A DNA stretch of 64,000 nucleotides. Source: Roseovarius atlanticus. GTDB taxonomy: Bacteria; Pseudomonadota; Alphaproteobacteria; Rhodobacterales; Rhodobacteraceae. The translations under genes were made by a program, and so were the position numbers. The DNA lies in contig NZ_LAXJ01000019.1 in assembly GCF_001441615.1 (NCBI RefSeq), positions 124,001 through 188,000 of the forward strand, in the 5' to 3' direction. The notes under the pieces are model-generated. The model saw nothing but the letters and a program-made list of their open reading frames with translations, ran no database searches and was not told where the DNA came from. Of this stretch, positions 18,364-25,955 are shown in pieces. Positions within the stretch are counted from its first letter, which is position 1, and each line of letters opens with the position of its first letter.

Positions 18364-18784
18364 AGGCGCGCCCCTCGATGGTGTCGATCCCGAGGCCGAG
18401 AAAGCCGTTGGCCACGTCCAGCAGCGTGCCTTCGGCGGCATAGGTGACGTTGACGGTTATGCTGCCCATGGCGGTGCCGGTATAGTCGAGCGAGGTCGAC
18501 AGCGCCTCGGCCTTCAGGAGGGGATAGCGGGTGGCGCCCTGCGACAGGTAGGTGGTGGCGATGTCGCGCCGCTCGATTTCGTCCAGACCGGCGACCGAGG
18601 CGCGGGCGGCCCCGGCGGCCAGCTGGTGCACCGAATGGCTGACGCCCATGTAGAAACCAAGGGTGATGATCCCGAGGATCAGCGCGAAGAGGATTGGCGC
18701 GATCAGCATGAACTCGATGGCGACGGCGCCGGTGGTGTCGCGGGCAAAGCGGCGGGCGGCAATGGTGAGACGGTGCAGGGTCAT
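18350..18784 (-). CDS. tadE: TadE family pseudopilin
   Basis: A 144-residue protein whose N-terminus (FARDTTGAVAIEFMLIAPIL) is the classic TadE prepilin-like segment: short basic lead, then G/A-x-x-x-I/V-E-F and a membrane helix. It is processed by the TadV-type prepilin peptidase in known systems; no tadV is seen in this window. It overlaps tadG and follows tadC by 4 bases. Confidence 0.85.
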   Translation of the reverse strand: MTLHRLTIAARRFARDTTGAVAIEFMLIAPILFALILGIITLGFYMGVSHSVHQLAAGAARASVAGLDEIERRDIATTYLSQGATRYPLLKAEALSTSLDYTGTAMGSITVNVTYAAEGTLLDVANGFLGLGIDTIEGRAYVAY

Positions 18785-18788
18785 GATC

Positions 18789-19766
18789 TTAGCGCCCCGC
18801 GAGGATGTTGTCGAAGATCGAGAGCCCGGCCGGGCCGACCAGCACCACGAAGACCGCCGGCATGATGCAGAAGATCAGCGGGATGGTCATCAGGACCGGC
18901 AGGCGCGCGGCCTTTTCCTCCATCGCGATCAGGCGGTTGGCGCGCTGTTCGGCGACAAGGTTGCGCATGGCGCGGGCAAAGGGCGTGCCGTAGGTGTCGG
19001 ACTGGTCCAGCGCCTGGGTGAAGATGGCGATTTCGGGCAGGGGCACGCGCGCGCGCAGCTTGTCATAGGCGGTGCGGCGGTCGTTGGTCATGCCGATCTC
19101 GGCCACCAGCTGGCGGGTTTCCGCGGCAAGCTCGGGGGCGCTGTATTGCAGCTCGCGCGCGACGCGGTGCAGCGCCTGCTGCGGGCCTTGCCCCGCCTCG
19201 GACGCGATCACCAGGAGTTCCAGCAGGTCGGGAAAGCTGCGGCGGATGCGGCCCATGCGGGCGCGGCGGCGGGAGTCCACCACCATGTCAACGCCCATCG
19301 ACAGGCCAAGCGCCACGGCCAAGACAATGGCCGAGGGGATGAGCGCTGACATGCCGATGGGATAGACGGTCACCACCCAGACTCCACCGGACAGGAAGGC
19401 GCCGACGGGCAGGACCGTTTTCAGGAAAGCGTAGATCAGAAGGGCGTCGCGGCCCCGGTAGCCGGCCGAGCGCAGGTCGGCGGCGGTGTCGCGCGCCTCG
19501 CCGCCCAGGATGACCGACAGGCGTTCGCCCATGCGCAGCACGATCCGGCGCAGCGCCGCGCCGATCCGGGCGAGCGTGCCGGACCGGCGGGCGGGCCCGT
19601 GGGCGGCGTTGCGCGGCGGCAGCGCCTCGCCGCCCGCGCGGCGCAGGCGCAGCATCAGGACAGAGCGCCGGCGTTCTGTGTCGACCAGAGCGCCGAGGCC
19701 GAACGTCACCAGGATCAGCCCGGCGAAGGCCATCCACGAAAGGATATCCACGGTCGTTTCAGACAT
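18789..19766 (-). CDS. tadC: Tad inner-membrane platform protein TadC (T2SF domain)
   Basis: A 325-residue inner-membrane protein with one N-terminal helix, a cytoplasmic region, and a GspF/T2SF domain (about 175-300) ending in two helices (MTIPLIFCIMPAVFVVLVG). TadB and TadC form the platform on which the TadA ATPase works. Its start overlaps the tadB stop by 8 bases. Confidence 0.9.
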   Translation of the reverse strand: MSETTVDILSWMAFAGLILVTFGLGALVDTERRRSVLMLRLRRAGGEALPPRNAAHGPARRSGTLARIGAALRRIVLRMGERLSVILGGEARDTAADLRSAGYRGRDALLIYAFLKTVLPVGAFLSGGVWVVTVYPIGMSALIPSAIVLAVALGLSMGVDMVVDSRRRARMGRIRRSFPDLLELLVIASEAGQGPQQALHRVARELQYSAPELAAETRQLVAEIGMTNDRRTAYDKLRARVPLPEIAIFTQALDQSDTYGTPFARAMRNLVAEQRANRLIAMEEKAARLPVLMTIPLIFCIMPAVFVVLVGPAGLSIFDNILAGR

Positions 19767-20700
19767 CGGCGCGCCCCATACGGGCCATCACGAAGACCCC
19801 GAGTGCCACACTTGTCAGGGCCACCGCCGCCATCACCTGGCCGCGCGGATCGGTGAAGAGCGGTTTCAGATAGGCGCCGTTCAGCACGAAAAGTGCCAGC
19901 GCGATGCAAAAGGGCAGGGCCGCGAGGATCATGGCGCTGGCGCGCGCCTCGGACGACAGCGCGCGGGCCTTCTTGCGCAGCTTGCGGCGTTCGCGCAGCT
20001 GTTCGGCCAGGTTTTCCAGCGTCTCGACGAGGTTGCCGCCCGAGTCGGCCTGAAGCGCGGTGGCGACGGCGAAAAAGCCGATTTCGGCGGTGCGCAGGCG
20101 CTGGTAGAGCGCGGCGAGGCTGTCGGGCAGGGCGGTGCCGAGGCAGATCTCGCCATGGGTTCGGGCGAACTCGGCCTGCACGGGGCCGGTGGTGGTGTCG
20201 ACCACGATGCGCAGGGAATCGGCGATGGGCCGCCCGGCGCGCAGGCCGCGGGCGAAGATGTCGAGCGCCTCGGGCAGCCCTTCGGTGAAGGCGGCCCGGT
20301 AGCGGGCGCGGGCGTGGCGCAGCACGACCAGCGCCAGAAGGACCGGAAGGGCCACGGCGAGTACCAGCGCGATGAGCGGGTTGAGCCCTGCATAGAGCAC
20401 CGCGAGACCGTAGATCGACAGCGCGGCGATGGCGACCTGGATGCAGATATCGGTAGGCGTCAGACGCAGGCCGGTCTGTTCCAGCAGCGCCTCGATCCGG
20501 GGGGTGAGGCCGGTGATGTCGGGTGTGTCGCGAACGGTCCGGCGTGGCGGTTTGGGCGCCGCGGGGCCGGGGCGGACGAGGCCGCGCTGCATCCGCGCCT
20601 GGTGGCGGCGGCGGGTGCGGTCGGTATGGACCAGCACGCACAGCACGAGGGCGGTGAAGGTGACGATGCAAGCGGTGAGGAGGATCAGGAACAGGCTCAT
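19759..20700 (-). CDS. tadB: Tad inner-membrane platform protein TadB (T2SF domain)
   Basis: A 313-residue protein with an N-terminal membrane helix, a pair of central helices (about 85-125) and the T2SF domain with QADSGGNLVETLENLAEQLR, the family hallmark. It overlaps tadC and lies 3 bases downstream of tadA. Confidence 0.9.
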   Translation of the reverse strand: MSLFLILLTACIVTFTALVLCVLVHTDRTRRRHQARMQRGLVRPGPAAPKPPRRTVRDTPDITGLTPRIEALLEQTGLRLTPTDICIQVAIAALSIYGLAVLYAGLNPLIALVLAVALPVLLALVVLRHARARYRAAFTEGLPEALDIFARGLRAGRPIADSLRIVVDTTTGPVQAEFARTHGEICLGTALPDSLAALYQRLRTAEIGFFAVATALQADSGGNLVETLENLAEQLRERRKLRKKARALSSEARASAMILAALPFCIALALFVLNGAYLKPLFTDPRGQVMAAVALTSVALGVFVMARMGRADV

Positions 20701-20703
20701 GGG

Positions 20704-22353
20704 TTATCCTCCGAGAACCGCGTCGAGGTCTTCGGACACGCCGTAATCGGCCGCACGGCGGGCGAAATTGGGGCGATAGCCGGAATAGCGATAGCTGCCG
20801 CGGACCTCGTTGCGGGTGCTGTCGGGGTCGGTCTCGAAGGTGAAGAGATCCTGGAGGGTGACGACGTCGCCTTCGAGACCGGCGACCTCGGAGATCGAGG
20901 TGATGCGGCGGGTGCCGTCGCGCATCCGCGAGATCTGGATCACCAGTTGCACGGCATCGGCCAGCTGGCGGCGGACCACGCCCGAGGCCATGTCGAACCC
21001 GGCAAGCGCCGCCATGCTTTCGATCCGGGTCATCGCCTCGCGCGGGGAGTTGGCGTGCAGGGTGCTCATCGAGCCGTCATGGCCGGTGTTCATGGCTTGC
21101 AGAAGGTCCAGAACCTCGTCGCCGCGAATCTCGCCGATGATGATGCGGTCGGGACGCATCCGCAGCGCGTTGCGCACCAGCGTGCGCATGGTGACCTCGC
21201 CCTTGCCCTCGACATTGGGGGGGCGGGTTTCGAACCGGACGACATGCGGCTGCTGGAAGCGCAGTTCGGCGGCGTCCTCGATGGTGACCAGCCGTTCGGT
21301 GGCGGGGATGAAGGCCGACAGCGCATTCATCAGCGTGGTCTTGCCCGAGCCGGTGCCGCCCGAGACCAGAATGTTGAGCCGCAGGTGGGCGGCAAGCCCC
21401 AGAAAGCCCGCCATCTGTTCCGACAGCGAGCCGTTGGCCACCAGCGTTTCCAGCTTCATGGGCGCGGCGGGAAACTTGCGGATGGTAATGGTGGGGCCGT
21501 CGATGGCCAGGGGCGGAATGGCGACGTTGACGCGGCTGCCGTCCTTGAGGCGGGCATCGACCATCGGCTGCGCCTCGTCGATGCGGCGGCCCACGGCGGC
21601 GACCATGCGGCTGGCGACGGCGTGGACATGGGCGTTGTCGCGAAACCGGATCGCGGTCAGTTCCAGCCGGCCGCGGCGTTCGGCATAGACGCGGTCGGGG
21701 CCGTTGACCATGATGTCGGTGACGGTTTCATCGGCCAGCAGGCGTTCCAGCGGGCCGAGGCCCAGCATGTCGGCCAGCACGGCCTGCACGAGGTCGGCGA
21801 CCTCGCGTCCGTTGAGGTGCATCTTGCGCTGTTCGGAGATGCCGTGGATCGCGTCCTGGATGCGGCTTTCCTGCTCGGAGCGGGGCAGGCCGGCGACTTC
21901 GGTGAAGTCGAGCACGTCCGAGAGCGCCTGGATCATCTCGCCCGCCAGGGCCGAGATGTCAGAGCCGGACGCGGACCCGGCGCTGACGGACTCGACCAGC
22001 GCGGGAAGTTTCGGCTCGGGCGCGGAACGCGCGCGCGGGGCCGGATCGGCGGAGGGGGGCGTCTGGACGCTCGCGGGGGTTTGCGCCTTTGCGGGCGCAT
22101 GCGGCGCGGTCGGACGCTCAGGCGCAGGCGTGGCGGGCACCGGTGCGTCGCCGCCCAGTTCGGCCACGGCGCGGGCCAGAAGCGCGCGTTGCTCGGACAG
22201 CGGGATCGGCGTGTCGGCGGCCTCGACCACGAAGGTGAGCGCGGTGTTGACCTTTTCGGATATCGACAGCCCGTCGGCGTCGATCCGGCGCGCGATGTGC
22301 AGCACCCGGTCGAGGGCCTCGCGATTGCGATGCTCGATGACCTCGTGTTTCAT
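20704..22353 (-). CDS. tadA: Tad pilus assembly ATPase TadA/CpaF
   Basis: A 549-residue secretion ATPase that powers Flp pilus assembly. Walker A GGTGSGKT is at about 332-339; the Asp box and Walker B (RIIIGEIRGDEVLDLLQAM) and the His box (GHDGSMSTLHANSPREA) follow. The first 130 residues are Pro/Ala-rich and probably disordered. Start 22353 (MKHEVIEH) overlaps the tadZ stop by 4 bases; the frame remains open far upstream over tadZ but that is spurious. Confidence 0.95.
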   Translation of the reverse strand: MKHEVIEHRNREALDRVLHIARRIDADGLSISEKVNTALTFVVEAADTPIPLSEQRALLARAVAELGGDAPVPATPAPERPTAPHAPAKAQTPASVQTPPSADPAPRARSAPEPKLPALVESVSAGSASGSDISALAGEMIQALSDVLDFTEVAGLPRSEQESRIQDAIHGISEQRKMHLNGREVADLVQAVLADMLGLGPLERLLADETVTDIMVNGPDRVYAERRGRLELTAIRFRDNAHVHAVASRMVAAVGRRIDEAQPMVDARLKDGSRVNVAIPPLAIDGPTITIRKFPAAPMKLETLVANGSLSEQMAGFLGLAAHLRLNILVSGGTGSGKTTLMNALSAFIPATERLVTIEDAAELRFQQPHVVRFETRPPNVEGKGEVTMRTLVRNALRMRPDRIIIGEIRGDEVLDLLQAMNTGHDGSMSTLHANSPREAMTRIESMAALAGFDMASGVVRRQLADAVQLVIQISRMRDGTRRITSISEVAGLEGDVVTLQDLFTFETDPDSTRNEVRGSYRYSGYRPNFARRAADYGVSEDLDAVLGG

Positions 22354-23558
22354 CCGAACAGTCTTTTGCGGGGTTTGCGCAGGGCCGAGGCGGCGCTGGC
22401 CGGTTGCGTGGCGGCGTCGAAGACGGCGCGCACGGCGCGGGACCAGGGCGCGCGTGGTTGCAGAGTGACGAGCGGTTTGGCGGCCTTGTGCGCGCGGGCC
22501 AGCGCCGGGGCGCAGCAGGGCAGCGTGGCGATCAGCGGCATCTGAAGCGTCTTTGCGATGTCCTTGGGGCGCAGGCCCGCATCCTTGAGCGTGTCCGACA
22601 GCACGGCGAGGATCGGCAGGTCGGGATGGTCGGCGCGGATCTGGGCCAGAAGGCGGCTGGCGGCGTTGACCCCGGCAAAGCCCGCGGGCACCACCAGCAC
22701 CAGCCGGTCGAGCGTGCCGATCACCTCGGGCTGGCGCAGTATCAGGCCGCGGGGCAGGTCGGCGATGACGGTGTCGAACGCCTCGCGCAGGCGGGGCAGA
22801 AGGGCGGCGATGCCGGGCTCGTAGGCGGCGGCGGTCTGGTCGCCGCGGACCTGGCCGGAATAAAGCGAGAGCGTGTCGCTGATCCGGTCCATGGTGGCGC
22901 CGATAAAGGTGCTGTCGACCCGGTCGGGGGCGCGCAGGGCATCGAAGAGACCGCGGGTTTCGTCCCGGTCGAGGTCGATGGCCTGGCTGCCGAATTCCAG
23001 ATCGGTATCCACCAGCGCGGTTGCCCGGTTGGGGCCTTTGGGGGCGGCGGCGTGGGCGGCAAGGTTCTGCGCCAGCAGGCTGGCGCCGGTGCCGCCCTTG
23101 CAGCCCAGGACGCCGATGGTCAAACCGCGAAGCGCCTCGGGCGCGGGGCTGGCCGGAGCGGCGGCAGGGCCGGGCGAAGGCGCGGTGGTGGCCGCCAAGA
23201 TGTCGGACGCGTCGGCGGGCAGGCAGAAATAGTCGCGCGCGCCGGCCTGGCGCAGGGCGCGGTAGGTGGCGATGTCGTCGACGGCGCCCAGCACGATCAC
23301 GTCGATGCCGACGCGGGCCAGTTCCTCGACGCATTCGGTGGCCATGGGCAGGCTGATCTGCCCCATCTCGGCCAGGATGCATTTCACCGGCGAGGCGTCG
23401 GTCAGAAGCCGCGCCGCGCCGCTGAGCCCGCCGCCGTGGATCGCCTTGGCCACCTGGCCGCTCTCGGCCAGCACGGCACGGGCCGTGGCGGCGCCGGTAT
23501 CGGTGCAGACATAGGCCTGAAGCGCGGGGGCAATACCGTCTTGGGTATCGAAGGGCAT
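22350..23558 (-). CDS. tadZ: Pilus localisation ATPase TadZ/CpaE
   Basis: A 402-residue protein with an N-terminal receiver-like domain and a C-terminal MinD/ParA-like ATPase domain. The deviant Walker A reads GCKGGTGAS, as is usual for CpaE/TadZ, and LVDTDLEFGSQAIDLD supplies the next motif. TadZ positions the pilus machine at the pole. It is the first long gene of the operon, about 95 bases from the flp gene. Confidence 0.9.
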   Translation of the reverse strand: MPFDTQDGIAPALQAYVCTDTGAATARAVLAESGQVAKAIHGGGLSGAARLLTDASPVKCILAEMGQISLPMATECVEELARVGIDVIVLGAVDDIATYRALRQAGARDYFCLPADASDILAATTAPSPGPAAAPASPAPEALRGLTIGVLGCKGGTGASLLAQNLAAHAAAPKGPNRATALVDTDLEFGSQAIDLDRDETRGLFDALRAPDRVDSTFIGATMDRISDTLSLYSGQVRGDQTAAAYEPGIAALLPRLREAFDTVIADLPRGLILRQPEVIGTLDRLVLVVPAGFAGVNAASRLLAQIRADHPDLPILAVLSDTLKDAGLRPKDIAKTLQMPLIATLPCCAPALARAHKAAKPLVTLQPRAPWSRAVRAVFDAATQPASAASALRKPRKRLFG

Positions 23559-23654
23559 GGGGGCGGTCTCCGGTTGGCGGGTAGAACAGGTGGGACGAGG
23601 CAGCAGGGCGTCCCGCCGGGGCGGCGCGGGCCGTCCCGGCGGGACGCGCGCGAC

Positions 23655-23867
23655 CTAGTTGGTCGGCGCGTCGATGCCCTGGGCGGTCAGCTCGTCGCTC
23701 ATGGTGGTGAAGCCGGTGTTGGTCTGGCCGCCGAGCGTGGCGATGGTGCCGACGATCACGGCGCCGACAAGCGCGGCGAAGAGGCCGTATTCGATGGCGG
23801 TGGCGCCGTCCTCGTCACGGGCGAAGGCGCGGGCGATGGTCTTGATGGATGTGCGTGCGATGGTCAT
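23655..23867 (-). CDS. flp: Flp family type IVb pilin
   Basis: A 70-residue prepilin: a short basic leader, DEDGATAIEYGLFAALVGAV with the conserved Glu-Tyr after the cleavage glycine, then one membrane helix and a short polar tail. This is the major subunit of the Tad pilus whose machine genes follow on the same strand. Confidence 0.93.
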   Translation of the reverse strand: MTIARTSIKTIARAFARDEDGATAIEYGLFAALVGAVIVGTIATLGGQTNTGFTTMSDELTAQGIDAPTN

Positions 23868-24212
23868 GGTCGTGTCTCACTCTCAAAAGGTTTGAACAGG
23901 TTTGTGGGTGTGGGCCGGTACGACCCTGATGTGAGGCGACATTGCGCCGTGACGGGAGAATGCGAAATCCTCCCTCGGTCGGTGGGGGGCTTTACGACCC
24001 CATCGTCGGAAGGTCGTCCGACCAAGGTCGTACGGGTTTCGGGACACAATCAGGCAGCTTTGTGGCGGCGCGCGCGTGCGGGTGGACGGGCGTGCCGGGG
24101 GTAGGATGCGGCGGCGCGGCCTCGGGCGCGGTAGAGCGGGTTTGCGGGCGGGCCCGCGGCGTTGATTCGGTGCGCGGGGGAGGTCCCGGGTCAGGCCCGG
24201 GACGGCGCGCGC
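23868..24212. other. Intergenic region upstream of flp
   Basis: This 345-base gap holds the promoter region of the flp operon and the end of the Lrp gene. I see no gene. It includes a dispersed palindrome (24183-24203). A run of partly complementary blocks near 23965-24040 (GGTCGGTGGGG, CCCCATCGTCGG, GGTCGTCCGACC) could form hairpins upstream of flp. Confidence 0.5.
24183..24203. repeat. Dispersed GTCCCGG palindrome, copy 4
   Basis: GTCCCGGG (24183-24190) and CCCGGGAC (24196-24203) around TCAGG, 10 bases after the stop of the Lrp gene on its strand. Confidence 0.75.
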
Positions 24213-24647
24213 CTAGCCGCTGCGGTCGAGCTTGGTGGCGAGGTGGATGAGCGATTCCGAGCCGCGCACGCCCTTGGCGTCGCCGATGCGGTCGAGCGTG
24301 TCGTCAAGCTCTTCGGTCGTTTCGGCTTCGAGCGTGACGATAAGGTCGAAGCGCCCGGAGGTGGTATGCACGCGGCGCACGCCGGGCAGGGATTTCAGGC
24401 GCGACAGCACCGCGGGCTGGCTGCGCGCCTCGATCTGGACAAGGGCCGTGGCGCGCAGGGGCGCGCGGCGCGCGGCGTTGAGGCGCAGGGTGTAGCCCAG
24501 GATGATGCCGGAGGTTTCCAGCCGGTCCAGCCGGGCCTGCACGGTGGTGCGCGCCAGGCCCAGACGCCGGGCGAGCGTGGCCACGGGCATCCGGGCGTTT
24601 TCCTGCAGGAGCGCGATCAGAGCCTCGTCAAGTTCGTCTGTTTGCAT
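24213..24647 (-). CDS. Lrp/AsnC family transcriptional regulator
   Basis: A 144-residue regulator: N-terminal winged helix (ALIALLQENARMPVATLARR, then RTTVQARLDRLETSGII) and C-terminal RAM ligand-binding domain (PGVRRVHTTSGRFDLIV). It is divergent from the ornithine-decarboxylase-like gene, with 110 bases between start codons, so it probably controls that gene and itself in response to an amino acid. Start 24647 (MQTDELDEAL) is the family start. Confidence 0.9.
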   Translation of the reverse strand: MQTDELDEALIALLQENARMPVATLARRLGLARTTVQARLDRLETSGIILGYTLRLNAARRAPLRATALVQIEARSQPAVLSRLKSLPGVRRVHTTSGRFDLIVTLEAETTEELDDTLDRIGDAKGVRGSESLIHLATKLDRSG

Positions 24648-24757
24648 GATTCCCTCGGCGTTTTGCCGAAATGATACTGCATAACGTGCAATCTGCCCGG
24701 ACAAAATCACCACGTTTCGCGGCACACTATGAAAAAGACGACCCGAGAGGCAGAGCC

Positions 24758-25888
24758 ATGCAACACCAGACCTCCCCGTGGGACACGCCCGAGGCGCATT
24801 TAACGCGACAGAAACCCGATGCGCCCGTGCTTTATTTCAGTCCCGAGGTCTTGCAGGCCACCGCGCGGCGGTTCCTGAAGGGCTTTGACGGGCTGGTGAC
24901 CTATGCGGTCAAGGCCAACCCCGGCGAGGAGGTGCTGGCGAACCTGGCCGCTGCCGGTGTGCGGGCCTTCGACGTCGCGAGCCCGGCGGAGATGCGGGCG
25001 GTGCGCGCGGCCACGCCGGATGCAGTTCTGCATTACAACAACCCGGTGCGGTCGGTGGCCGAGGTCGAGATGGCCGCGAAGATGGGCGTGGCGTCTGCTT
25101 CGGTCGATTGCGCGGTGGAGCTGGACAAGCTGGCGGGCCTGCCGCGCGACATGGAGGTGACGGTGCGGCTGGCGCTGCCGGTCAAGGGTGCCGCCTATGA
25201 TTTCGGGGCGAAGTTCGGGGCCGGGCCCGACGCCGCGGCGGGGCTGCTGCGGAAGGTCTGTGAGATGGGGTTCCGCCCCGGCATCTGCTTTCATCCCGGC
25301 ACGCAATGCGCCGATCCCGGTGCGTGGGGCGCGTATGTCCGCGCGAGCGCGGAGGTGGCGCGGGCCGCCGGTGTGACGCTGGATCGGCTGAACGTGGGCG
25401 GCGGGTTTGCCGCGCATCGCTCGGGCGTGGCACCGGACCTGGAGGCGATCTTCGATCATGTGGCGGAGGTGACGGCCTCGGTATTCGACGTGCCGCCCCG
25501 CCTGGTCTGCGAGCCGGGGCGGGCGATGGTGGCCGAGGCGTTCACGCTGGCCGCGCGGGTCAAGGCGGTGCGCCCGGACGGCAGTCTTTTCCTGAACGAC
25601 GGCATTTACGGCGCGCTGGCCGAGGCGCGGGATATCGACGCGCTGACGCGGGTGCGAGTGGTCGGCCCGGACGGGCGACCGCGCGCGGGCGCGCCTGTGG
25701 CGCGGGTGGTGTTCGGGCCGACCTGCGACAGCCTGGACCGGCTGCCCGATCCGCTGGCGCTGCCGGGCGACGTGGTCGAGGGCGATTACGTGCTGTTCGA
25801 GGGGATGGGGGCCTATTCGCGGGCGCTGGCGACGCGGTTCAACGGCTACGGTCCCGAGGGCCCGGTGACGGTGGCGCGGCTGATCTGA
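24758..25888 (+). CDS. PLP-dependent ornithine/lysine/arginine decarboxylase (fold III)
   Basis: A 376-residue alanine-racemase-fold decarboxylase of the ornithine decarboxylase group. PLP binds Lys52 in TYAVKANPG; the HPGTQC and GGGFAAH blocks bind phosphate, and FGPTCDSLD supplies the active-site Cys323 from the partner subunit of the dimer. The product would be putrescine (or cadaverine). The divergent Lrp-type regulator suggests amino-acid control. The start at 24758 follows GAGAGGCAGAG. Confidence 0.9.
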   Translation: MQHQTSPWDTPEAHLTRQKPDAPVLYFSPEVLQATARRFLKGFDGLVTYAVKANPGEEVLANLAAAGVRAFDVASPAEMRAVRAATPDAVLHYNNPVRSVAEVEMAAKMGVASASVDCAVELDKLAGLPRDMEVTVRLALPVKGAAYDFGAKFGAGPDAAAGLLRKVCEMGFRPGICFHPGTQCADPGAWGAYVRASAEVARAAGVTLDRLNVGGGFAAHRSGVAPDLEAIFDHVAEVTASVFDVPPRLVCEPGRAMVAEAFTLAARVKAVRPDGSLFLNDGIYGALAEARDIDALTRVRVVGPDGRPRAGAPVARVVFGPTCDSLDRLPDPLALPGDVVEGDYVLFEGMGAYSRALATRFNGYGPEGPVTVARLI

Positions 25889-25955
25889 TCGGGGGTGGAC
25901 ACCGCGCCGTCGGGCGTTAGGGTCGCGGTAGATTTCCCGCGTAAAGGTGTCCCAC

